Assembly (NCBI RefSeq): GCF_001426885.1
Contig: NZ_LMFP01000028.1
Location: 214,760-278,759 of the forward strand
From: Pelomonas sp. Root1444
GTDB lineage: Bacteria; Pseudomonadota; Gammaproteobacteria; Burkholderiales; Burkholderiaceae_C
Direction: 5' to 3'
Length of the DNA stretch: 64,000 nucleotides
The stretch's first letter is position 1; every line of letters starts with the position of its first letter. The position numbers were made by a program, and so were the translations under genes. Under the pieces are notes generated by a model. That model saw nothing but the letters and a program-made list of their open reading frames with translations, had not been told where the DNA came from and made no database searches. Below are positions 55,279 through 64,000 of the stretch, piece by piece.

Positions 55279-55842
55279 ATGCGGCACTGGCTCAGCGTCC
55301 TCGGCAGTTCGGCGCAGTCGCGCTGGGCGGCGCTGTGGATGCTCGCCTGCTGCCTGCTGCCCCTGCCGGTGAAGGCGCAGCCGGCCAGCCCCGAGTCGCT
55401 CAAGGCCGAGGTCATCTACCGCGTGCTGATGTTCGTCAACTGGCCGCCAGAGCGCGAAGTGCCTGAGCGCGGCTTGCAGATCTGCACGCTGGGAGAGGGC
55501 CGCGTCGAAGGCGCGCTGCAGGCCCTCGTCGGCCGGCCCATCCGCCAGCTGAAGGTCGCCGTGCGCCGCCTGGACCGCCCCGACCAGCACGCCGGCTGCC
55601 ACCTGCTGTACCTGCCGGCGCCGCAGCCCGCGCTGCGCAGCGCGCTGGGCGACGCCCCGGTGCTGGTCGTGTCCGACGCCGCCGCCATGCTCGACCAGGG
55701 TTCCATGATCAACCTGCAGGTCGAGGACGGCCGCATCGTCTTCGACGTGGAACTCGACGCCGCACGCCGCGCGGGCCTCGTCATCAGCACCAAGCTGCTG
55801 CGCCTGGCCCGCTTCGTGCGCCACCAGACCGCATCGCCATGA
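55279..55842 (+). CDS. YfiR-like (DUF4154) periplasmic protein, second module
   Basis: This 187-aa protein has a signal peptide (LWMLACCLLPLPVKAQ) and the YfiR fold (SLKAEVIYRVLMFVNWPPE, then DGRIVFDVELDAARRAGLVI and STKLLRLARFV). Two Cys in the mature chain, in LQICTLGE and HAGCHLLYLP, could form one disulfide like that of Pseudomonas YfiR. It starts 5 bp after the receptor and overlaps the next gene by 4 bp (ATGA). Its expected partner is the CHASE8-like region of that gene product. Confidence 0.88.
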   Translation: MRHWLSVLGSSAQSRWAALWMLACCLLPLPVKAQPASPESLKAEVIYRVLMFVNWPPEREVPERGLQICTLGEGRVEGALQALVGRPIRQLKVAVRRLDRPDQHAGCHLLYLPAPQPALRSALGDAPVLVVSDAAAMLDQGSMINLQVEDGRIVFDVELDAARRAGLVISTKLLRLARFVRHQTASP

Positions 55843-57647
55843 AGCCGGGCTTTGCCGACGCCTTCGAACGCCTGCGCGAACTCGTCGTCGCGCTGGCCGC
55901 GCTGCTGGCCTTCGCGCTGGTGCTGAGCCTGCTGCAGTACCTGCGCCTGCAGGAACGCCAGCTCAAGGACTTGCAGACCCAGGCCAGCATCGTCGCGCAG
56001 ACGGTGTCGGCGGCGCTGGTCTTCGAGAGCAGGGCCGACGCCGGCGAGAGCCTGGCGGCCCTGCAGCAGAACCCGGCCATCCTGCATGCGCGCCTGTTGA
56101 AGCAGGACGGCAGCGTCTTCACGTTGTATGCGCGCGTCGCCGACGAAGACTCGCGGCTGGACGCGCTGGCCGGCAATGCCCGCGTCGAGGTGCCGGTGCA
56201 GGCCAACGGCCGGCGCGTCGGCACGCTGGCCGTGGAGGCCAGCCGCCTGCCGATGTGGGTGGACCTGGCCCAGTTCCTCGGCGCCACGGTGGGCACGCTG
56301 CTGGCGACGGCGGGCCTGGCCTGGCTGATGGCCAAGCGACTGCGCGTGCAGATCAAGGAGGTCGAGCGCCGCACGCGCTACCTCGCGCGCTTCGACGCGC
56401 TGACCGACCTGCCCAACCGCGAGCACATGCGCGGCCTGCTGGAGCGTGCGTTGCAGCATGACGGCGGCGCGACGCTGCTCATCCTCGACCTGGACGACTT
56501 CAAGCAGATCAACGACCAGCATCGCCATGCCACCGGCGACGCCGTGCTGCAGGCCATCGGCCAGCGGCTGCGGCTGCACTGCCGGCCGGGCGACCAGGTG
56601 GCGCGGCTGTCGGCCGACGAGTTCGCGATGCTGCTGGTGCCGCGGCTGGACGAGGAGGCGCTGCGCGCCCACGTCGGGCGGCTGCAGGCCGAGCTGACGC
56701 GGCCGTTCTTCCATGACGGCCATTGGCTGCCGCTGCATGTGGGCATCGGCGCCGCGTCGCTGCCCGAGCATGCGCGCGACCCCAGCGAGGCGCTGCGCTG
56801 CGCCGACGCCGCGATGCGCCACGCCAAGCAGCTGGGCCGGGACAGCTTCCAGCTCTTCACGCCGCAGATCGGCGAGGCGCTGCGCCAACGCCTCGCGCTG
56901 GAGCACGACCTGCGCGCCGCCCTCACGGCCGGGGACCAGCTCTCGCTGGCCTACCAGCCGCAGTACGACGCGCAGCGCCGCATCCGCGGTTTCGAGGCGT
57001 TGGCGCGCTGGAAGCACCCGCAGCGCGGCTGGATCCCGCCTACCGAATTCATCCCGGTGGCCGAGAGTTCCGGCCTCATCGTGGACCTGGGCCTGGCAGC
57101 GCTCGCCATCCTGCGCCGCGACCTGGACGCCTGGAAGGCGCTCGGCCTCGTCTGCCCGCTGGTGGCGATCAACCTGTCGTGGGAGCAGTGCCGCAAGGTG
57201 CAGCACCGCGAACGCTTCCTGCAGCAGCTGAAGTCGCTGCAGCTCGGCCCCACCGAGATCGAGTTCGAGCTGACCGAGAGCGCCTGCTTCGAAGACATCG
57301 ACAAGCCCGACTCCTTCGTCGTCATGCTGCAGGGCCTGGGCTATAGCCTGGCCATCGACGACTTCGGCACCGGCTACAGCTCGCTGGCCTACCTGCGCCG
57401 CATCCGCTGCCGCAAGCTCAAGATCGACCGGCTGTTCGTGCACGGCCTGTCCATCAACGCCGACTCGCGCACGCTGGTCGAGTCGATGGTGCGCGTCGCC
57501 CACGCGATGCACATGCTTGTCGTCGCCGAAGGCGTGGAGCTGCCGGCCGACGAGGCCGCGCTGATCGAGATGGGCTGCGACCTCATGCAGGGCTTCGGCT
57601 TCTGCAAGCCGGTGGCGCCGGAGCAGGTCGCGGCGCTGCTGGGCTAG
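55839..57647 (+). CDS. YfiN-like sensor with degenerate GGDEF and intact EAL
   Basis: This 602-aa protein has helices at about 17-35 and 147-166, with a CHASE8-like periplasmic region between, as in YfiN/TpbB. The GGDEF domain (about 180-340) carries S258-A-D-E-F in place of GGDEF, so cyclase activity is doubtful, although it may still bind GTP and tune the EAL domain. The EAL domain (about 360-600) keeps E386-A-L, ELTESACFED, DDFGTGYSSLAYL and KLKIDRLFV, predicting c-di-GMP hydrolysis. YfiN proper has no EAL. It is coupled to the YfiR-like gene, and its stop overlaps that of thiDE on the other strand by 4 bp. Confidence 0.92.
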   Translation: MKPGFADAFERLRELVVALAALLAFALVLSLLQYLRLQERQLKDLQTQASIVAQTVSAALVFESRADAGESLAALQQNPAILHARLLKQDGSVFTLYARVADEDSRLDALAGNARVEVPVQANGRRVGTLAVEASRLPMWVDLAQFLGATVGTLLATAGLAWLMAKRLRVQIKEVERRTRYLARFDALTDLPNREHMRGLLERALQHDGGATLLILDLDDFKQINDQHRHATGDAVLQAIGQRLRLHCRPGDQVARLSADEFAMLLVPRLDEEALRAHVGRLQAELTRPFFHDGHWLPLHVGIGAASLPEHARDPSEALRCADAAMRHAKQLGRDSFQLFTPQIGEALRQRLALEHDLRAALTAGDQLSLAYQPQYDAQRRIRGFEALARWKHPQRGWIPPTEFIPVAESSGLIVDLGLAALAILRRDLDAWKALGLVCPLVAINLSWEQCRKVQHRERFLQQLKSLQLGPTEIEFELTESACFEDIDKPDSFVVMLQGLGYSLAIDDFGTGYSSLAYLRRIRCRKLKIDRLFVHGLSINADSRTLVESMVRVAHAMHMLVVAEGVELPADEAALIEMGCDLMQGFGFCKPVAPEQVAALLG

Positions 57648-59161
57648 ATCGACGGATGCGGCCAGCCGGCCGCATGAGATTGGGCAGCACCGCTTTGCCA
57701 GGCCGCCATCCAGTGCTGCGGCGTGTGCGCCGAACCGGGGGCCAGCCCGCGCACGACACAGCCGGCCGCAGCGCCTTGCGCGGCGATGTGGGCCAGTTGC
57801 TCCGGCGCCAGCACGCCACCGATGCCAACGACGGGCGCCGGCGCCATCGCCGCCCACCAGGCCAGGTTGTCCAGGCCTTGCGGTCGCCACGGCATGGCCT
57901 TGGTCAGCGTCGGCCAGACGGGACCGCAGGCGATGTAGTCCGGCGCCCAGGCGGCGGCACGCGCCAGCTCCCACAGGCTGTGGGAGCTGATGCCCAGGCG
58001 CAAGCCGTTGGCTCTGGCTTCCGCCAGATCGCGACGGTCATGGGCGGACAGCGCAAGCAGGTCCTCCTGGCCCAGATGGACGAAGTCGACGCCGAGCGCG
58101 AGGGCGTCGCGCCAGTGGTCATTCAGGACCAGCGTGGCGCCGGGGCGGCGTGCCGATTCGACTTTCGCACGCAGGCGGCGGTGCCAATCCGCGTCCCCTT
58201 CGCTGCGCTTGATGCGCAGCTGCACGGTGCGCACCCCGGCCTCGAACAGCCGCGCCGCGTGGGCCCCGCTGTCGGTGATGGCGTAAAGGCCTCGGACCGC
58301 GGACGGGCCGGTGCGGCGTTCGGGCCAGGCCGCGGGCGGCGTCTCGAACAACGCCGGCAGCGGGCCGGCGTCGGTGATGAAGCTCGCAGTCGGCCGCACA
58401 GGGCCGGCGCCAGCGCCGGGCGCCGTACCGGCCTGCAGGCCCGACGCCGTGAGCATCTTGGCGAGGACGGCTGCATCTGCCGCAACGAAACCGCGCGCCA
58501 GTGCCGCAGCGACGCCCGTCGCAAAGCAGCAGCCGGTGCCGTGGTTGTTGCGGGCGTCGCGGCGCGGCAGCGCCAGCCAGCCGCTGGCCTGCGGGCTGTC
58601 CAGCCAATCGAGCGCCAGCGGCCCGCCTTCGTCGCCCCCGGTGATGCAGACGCTGCCCACGCCCAGCGCCTGCAACGCACGCGCCTGCGCCGCGACATCG
58701 CCCTCGCCCACCAGGCGCACCGCCTCGCGGCGGTTGGGTGTCGCGACGCTGGCACGCGGCAGCAGCTCCTCGCGGTAGGCGCGCAGCAGCGGCTCGTCGG
58801 CAAAACTCGCGCCGGTGGAGGCGCGCAGCACGGGGTCCACGACGAGCGCGACCGGCGCGCGCTCACGCAGCCGGTCCAGCCAGTGGGTGACGACGCGCAG
58901 CTGCTCGACGCCACCCAGCAGGCCGGTCTTGATGGCGGCGGGCGGCAGGTCGCCGGCCAGCGCCGCGAGCTGGGCGTCGAGCTGATCCGGCGGCACCGGA
59001 AAGATGCCTTCGACGGCGACGCTGCTCTGCGCCGTGAGCGCGGCGGCCACGGGGCAGAGGTGCACTCCCATCGCGTCGGCCGCGCGCTGGTCGGCCGAGA
59101 GGCCCGCACCGCCGCCGCTGTCCAGGCCGGCGATGCTCCAGATGACGGGCTTCTGGTTCAT
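57644..59161 (-). CDS. thiDE: ThiD-ThiE fusion (HMP-P kinase/thiamine-phosphate synthase)
   Basis: This 505-aa protein joins two enzymes. Residues 1-260 are HMP/HMP-P kinase (SIAGLDSGGGAGLSAD, and NNHGTGCCFATGVAAALARG with the anion hole). Residues 295-495 are thiamine-phosphate synthase (RGLYAITD, LVLNDHW, VHLGQEDL, GISSHS, YIACGPVWPT). It makes HMP pyrophosphate and couples it to the thiazole unit. A Pro/Ala linker lies near 255-290. HMP-P kinase is fused ahead of the synthase, the reverse of the ThiED order seen in some other bacteria. The start overlaps the thiG stop (ATGA). Confidence 0.94.
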   Translation of the reverse strand: MNQKPVIWSIAGLDSGGGAGLSADQRAADAMGVHLCPVAAALTAQSSVAVEGIFPVPPDQLDAQLAALAGDLPPAAIKTGLLGGVEQLRVVTHWLDRLRERAPVALVVDPVLRASTGASFADEPLLRAYREELLPRASVATPNRREAVRLVGEGDVAAQARALQALGVGSVCITGGDEGGPLALDWLDSPQASGWLALPRRDARNNHGTGCCFATGVAAALARGFVAADAAVLAKMLTASGLQAGTAPGAGAGPVRPTASFITDAGPLPALFETPPAAWPERRTGPSAVRGLYAITDSGAHAARLFEAGVRTVQLRIKRSEGDADWHRRLRAKVESARRPGATLVLNDHWRDALALGVDFVHLGQEDLLALSAHDRRDLAEARANGLRLGISSHSLWELARAAAWAPDYIACGPVWPTLTKAMPWRPQGLDNLAWWAAMAPAPVVGIGGVLAPEQLAHIAAQGAAAGCVVRGLAPGSAHTPQHWMAAWQSGAAQSHAAGWPHPSI

Positions 59162-59952
59162 GCGATGAGGAACGGTCGGCCGCCCACCGGTGTGCTCGCC
59201 ACCGCCATGTCCTGCTTGGCCATTACGCCGGCCTCGAAGCCCAACCGCCCGGCGGCGATCGCATGGCCGAAGGCTGCGGCCATGCAGACGGGGTCTCCGG
59301 CGTGGGCGACGGCGGAGTTCAGCAGCACGCCGTCCAGCCCCAGCTCCATCGCCTGCGCCGCATGCGACGGCGCGCCGATGCCGGCGTCCACGATCAACGG
59401 CACGCCGGGCAGGCGCTCGCGCAGCGTGCGCAGCGCGAACGGGTTGATCAGGCCCTGCCCCGAGCCGATGGGCGCGCCCCAGGGCATCAACACCTCGCAG
59501 CCTGCGTCCAGCAGGCGGCGGCAGGTCACGAGGTCGTCGGTGCAGTAGGGGAAGACCTGGAAGCCCTCCTTGGCCAACGCTTGCGCCGCGCTGACCAGCT
59601 CCCAGGGGTCGGGCTGCAGCGTGTGCTCGTCGCCGACGACCTCGAGCTTGATCCAGCGCGTGTCGTACAGCTCGCGCGCCATCTGCGCCAGCGTGATGGC
59701 TTCCTGTGCGGTGCGGCAGCCGGCAGTGTTGGGCAGCAGGTGGCCACCGGTCTCGCGCAGCGTGTCGCGGATGGCGGCGACGAAGCCGTTGTCGCCCGCC
59801 GCGGCCAGCGTGCGCTTGAGGCCCACGGTCAGCACCTGCGCGCCGCTCGCGCGCACGGCGCGGCGCAGCACGTCGGGCGACGGGTAGCCGGCGGTGCCGA
59901 GCAGGAAGCGGCTGGTCAGCGTGCGGCCGTAGAGAGTCCAGGTCATGGTCAT
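59158..59952 (-). CDS. thiG: ThiG thiazole synthase
   Basis: This 264-aa TIM-barrel enzyme builds the thiazole phosphate ring from deoxyxylulose phosphate, dehydroglycine and ThiS thiocarboxylate. Lys102 in RWIKLEVVGD forms the Schiff base. Other motifs are SRFLLGTAGYPSP and VLMPWGAPIGSGQGL, and GIGAPSHAAQAMELG. The start at 59952 overlaps the thiS stop by 4 bp. An alternative start lies two codons downstream. Confidence 0.95.
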   Translation of the reverse strand: MTMTWTLYGRTLTSRFLLGTAGYPSPDVLRRAVRASGAQVLTVGLKRTLAAAGDNGFVAAIRDTLRETGGHLLPNTAGCRTAQEAITLAQMARELYDTRWIKLEVVGDEHTLQPDPWELVSAAQALAKEGFQVFPYCTDDLVTCRRLLDAGCEVLMPWGAPIGSGQGLINPFALRTLRERLPGVPLIVDAGIGAPSHAAQAMELGLDGVLLNSAVAHAGDPVCMAAAFGHAIAAGRLGFEAGVMAKQDMAVASTPVGGRPFLIA

Positions 59953-60152
59953 CCGCCTGTGATGGGTTGGATCAGGGTCAATGCGTCGCCGGGCTGGATC
60001 AGCGTCGTCTCGCGCCGCGCGCGCGGCAAGAAAGCGCCGTTCAGGGCGGTGGCGACGGCATCGGCCGCCCTGCCCTGTTCGGCCAGCAGTGTGGCGACGC
60101 TGAGGTCCGGTCGCCAGGGGCGGGGTTCGTTGTTGAGGGTGAATTCAGACAT
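59949..60152 (-). CDS. thiS: ThiS sulfur carrier
   Basis: This 67-aa ubiquitin-like protein ends in the required Gly-Gly (IQPITGG), which is adenylated and thiocarboxylated to give sulfur to ThiG. I chose ATG at 60152 (MSEFTLNNEPRPW), inside the last codons of thiO (8-bp overlap). Confidence 0.93.
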   Translation of the reverse strand: MSEFTLNNEPRPWRPDLSVATLLAEQGRAADAVATALNGAFLPRARRETTLIQPGDALTLIQPITGG

Positions 60153-61145
60153 GCTCGATGACCTTCTCGACCAGCGCCGGTGCCAGCAGCCAGCCATGGC
60201 GGAACAGGCCGTTGATGCGCATCAGGCCGGGCTCGTGATCGATGCGCGGCCGGTGGTCGGGCAGCGCCGGCCGCAGATTGGTTTCCATGTGGACGATGCG
60301 CGCCTCGGCCAGGCCGGGCAGCACGCTGTGCGCCGCGGCCATCAGCTCGACGGCACTGCGCAGGCTGACGGGCGAGCGGTCCTCGCTCTCGATCTCCGAT
60401 GCGCCGACGACGATGACGTCGCCCGGCCGCGGCACGAGGTAGACGCGATGGCGCGGATGCATCAGACGCGCCGGCCGGTGCAATGCGACGCCCGGCGCAT
60501 GCAGCCACACGATCTCGCCGCGCACGCCGCGCAGCGTGGGCAGGTCGGGCTTGGCACCGAGGCCGCGCGCGTCGATGACGAGGTCGGCGTCGAGGCGCCG
60601 GCCGTCGTCGAGTTCGAGGCGATGCGGCTGCACGACGGTGGCGCGACGGCCCCATTGCCAGTCGACATCCGGCGCCTGCTCGGCCAGCGCCGCCAGCAGT
60701 CGGTGCGGCAACACCTGGCCTTCGCCCGGCAGCCACCAGGCCTTGAGGTCGGGCGCCAGCGCGGGCTCCAGCATCTGCAGCGCGGCGCGGTTCAGAGGCT
60801 CGGGGCCGTCGCTGAGCCGCGCGAGCACGCGCCGCGCCGCGCCGACGTCGCTGCCGTGGGCCAGCAGCAGGCTGCCGTCGGTCTTCACGAGGCCGAGCTG
60901 GCCCAGCGCGGCGGCAATCGCCGGCCACAGCTGCAGCGAGCGCCAGCCCAGCGCCACGACATCGGGCTCGGCATGCTCCTGCTCGGCCAGCGGGCTCAGC
61001 ATGCCGGCCGCCGTGAAGGCTGCCGCGCCGGGCTCAGCGGGCCCGGCCGCAGGGTCGACGACGCTGACGCGATGCCCCGCCCGCGCGAGCTGCCAGGCCA
61101 GCAGCCGGCCCATGACGCCGGCGCCTGCGATGGCGACGGTGGCCA

Positions 61146-61146
<1 letters not shown>
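60145..61146 (-). CDS. thiO: ThiO glycine oxidase
   Basis: This 333-aa FAD enzyme oxidises glycine with O2 to the iminoglycine that ThiG uses. The N-terminal dinucleotide motif is G8-A-G-V-M-G13, and the family segments LVIDARGLGAK, GEIVWLHAPGV and PGDVIVVGASEIES follow. The oxygen route (ThiO) rather than the radical route (ThiH) fits an aerobic way of life. It shares one base with the end of thiC. Confidence 0.93.
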
Positions 61147-63221
<2,075 letters not shown>

Positions 63222-63237
63222 GGGGCGATTGTGCTTG

Positions 63238-64000
63238 TCATTTCGCGCGCTTGGCAAGGCCGAGCGACAACGCAAGCATCGCTACGGCGATGGCGAAGCT
63301 CGCCCCCAGCCCGCCGGCCGCGTAGACCGCCGCCATGGCCGATGCACCCGCGATGAGCCCCAGGTTGCGCGACAGCGTCAGCAGCCCGGACATCACGCCG
63401 CGCTGCTCGACCGCCACGCCAGCCATGACCGCCGTGTTGTTGGCAGCCTGGAAGAGTGCATAGCCCGGCGTGACGACGGCAAGCGGGCCGACATAGGCGA
63501 CGGCGGACGGTGGCAGCACCGCGATGAACCCGCAGCCGAGCACCATCATCGCCAGGCCGAGCTGCGTCATGCGCCGGGTACCGAAGCGGTCCACCAGCCG
63601 GCCCGCCGGCACGCCGCTGAACGCCGACAACGCCGGGCCGACGGACATCAACGCGCCCACCGCCGCCGCCCCCAGGCTCAGCGCACCCCCAAGGTGGAAG
63701 GGGCCGACAACCAGCGTGGCCATCATGACGGTCGACACCAGCGCGTTCATCGCAAGGCCAGCGCCCAGCGCCGGGTCGCGCAGCCGCTCGAGCCGCACCA
63801 GCGGCGACGCGGCGCGGGCCTCCGTGCGAATGAAGAGCAGCAGGCCCGCTGCGGCGACGATGAGCAGGCCGGTGTGCTGCGTCATCCCCAGCGCAAAGAA
63901 AGCCAGCGTGAATGCCAGCCACAGCGTGCCCGGCACGTCGAACCGCGTCGCACCTCCCCGCTCCTGGTCGGCCGGCAAGCAGCGCCAGACCAGCAGGAGC
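63238..64000 (-). CDS. MFS transporter, DHA2-like, C-terminal part
   Basis: Only the C-terminal 250 or so residues lie in the window; the gene continues past 64000. The visible part has about eight hydrophobic helices, with the cytoplasmic loop PAGRLVDRFGTRRMTQLG characteristic of the family. The entry LLLVWRCLPADQERG followed by RFDVPGTLWLAF matches the middle of 14-helix drug/proton antiporters, which often read NVPIG just before. The substrate is unknown. The stop lies 16 nt upstream of the TPP riboswitch, on the same strand, so read-through into the thi operon is possible unless a terminator acts there. Confidence 0.82.
   Translation of the reverse strand, partial: LLLVWRCLPADQERGGATRFDVPGTLWLAFTLAFFALGMTQHTGLLIVAAAGLLLFIRTEARAASPLVRLERLRDPALGAGLAMNALVSTVMMATLVVGPFHLGGALSLGAAAVGALMSVGPALSAFSGVPAGRLVDRFGTRRMTQLGLAMMVLGCGFIAVLPPSAVAYVGPLAVVTPGYALFQAANNTAVMAGVAVEQRGVMSGLLTLSRNLGLIAGASAMAAVYAAGGLGASFAIAVAMLALSLGLAKRAK

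Overview
The window is GC-rich, densely coded chromosomal DNA. It looks like a betaproteobacterium of the order Burkholderiales, probably near the Roseateles/Pelomonas/Rubrivivax group. That placement rests on the GC content, the strongly GC-biased third codon positions, the gene families and the style of the riboswitches; no marker gene fixes it. I see no rRNA, tRNA, insertion sequence, prophage or CRISPR array. About 48 protein genes can be supported, many in tight runs with 1-8 bp overlaps.

Layout. (1) 1-520 is non-coding and holds a 357-bp imperfect palindrome followed by a hairpin. (2) 521-7172, minus strand: a TonB-dependent receptor, a secreted DUF1549/DUF1553 protein with a CxxCH heme motif, and a Tat-exported DUF1501 protein. 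(3) 7484-13417, plus strand: a rhodanese-like protein without its catalytic Cys, cytochrome b561, serine O-acetyltransferase, a sigma-54 activator of SfnR type, then exbB-exbD-exbD-tonB. Regions 2 and 3 together suggest an outer-membrane acquisition island with a sulfur theme (inference). (4) 14482-20579, minus strand: a complete ccmABCDEFGHI cytochrome c maturation operon with a GH88-like hydrolase gene at its end. (5) A universal stress protein preceded by an FNR-type box. (6) 21689-29657, minus strand: TonB-dependent receptor, YfiR-like protein, CHASE8-like hybrid histidine kinase, and a REC-GAF-GGDEF-EAL response regulator. (7) A lipid A acyltransferase-like gene coupled to lpxO, then a beta-propeller/amidohydrolase fusion. 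(8) metE and metR, divergent. (9) A tandem glycine riboswitch and gcvT-gcvH-gcvP, then sdaA, with a membrane diguanylate cyclase gene between on the other strand. (10) An NRDE protein; a second FNR-type box ahead of a 71-aa gene and a DUF6976-like gene; a repeat-rich TonB/TolA-like protein; a DUF72 protein. (11) A secreted GH42 beta-galactosidase, then a second receptor-YfiR-CHASE8 module ending in a GGDEF-EAL protein with a degenerate GGDEF motif. (12) A TPP riboswitch and thiC-thiO-thiS-thiG-thiDE. (13) The C-terminal part of an MFS transporter running off the right end.

The most interesting theme is the pair of modules at 21689-29657 and 53294-57647. Both couple an outer-membrane TonB-dependent receptor to a periplasmic YfiR-like protein and a CHASE8-like membrane sensor, but the cytoplasmic output differs: a phosphorelay with an EAL response regulator in one, a direct EAL protein in the other. 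In both, the GGDEF signature is degenerate and the EAL signature is kept, which suggests c-di-GMP breakdown rather than the synthesis made by classical YfiN. A membrane GGEEF cyclase at 43053-44906 could supply the opposing activity.
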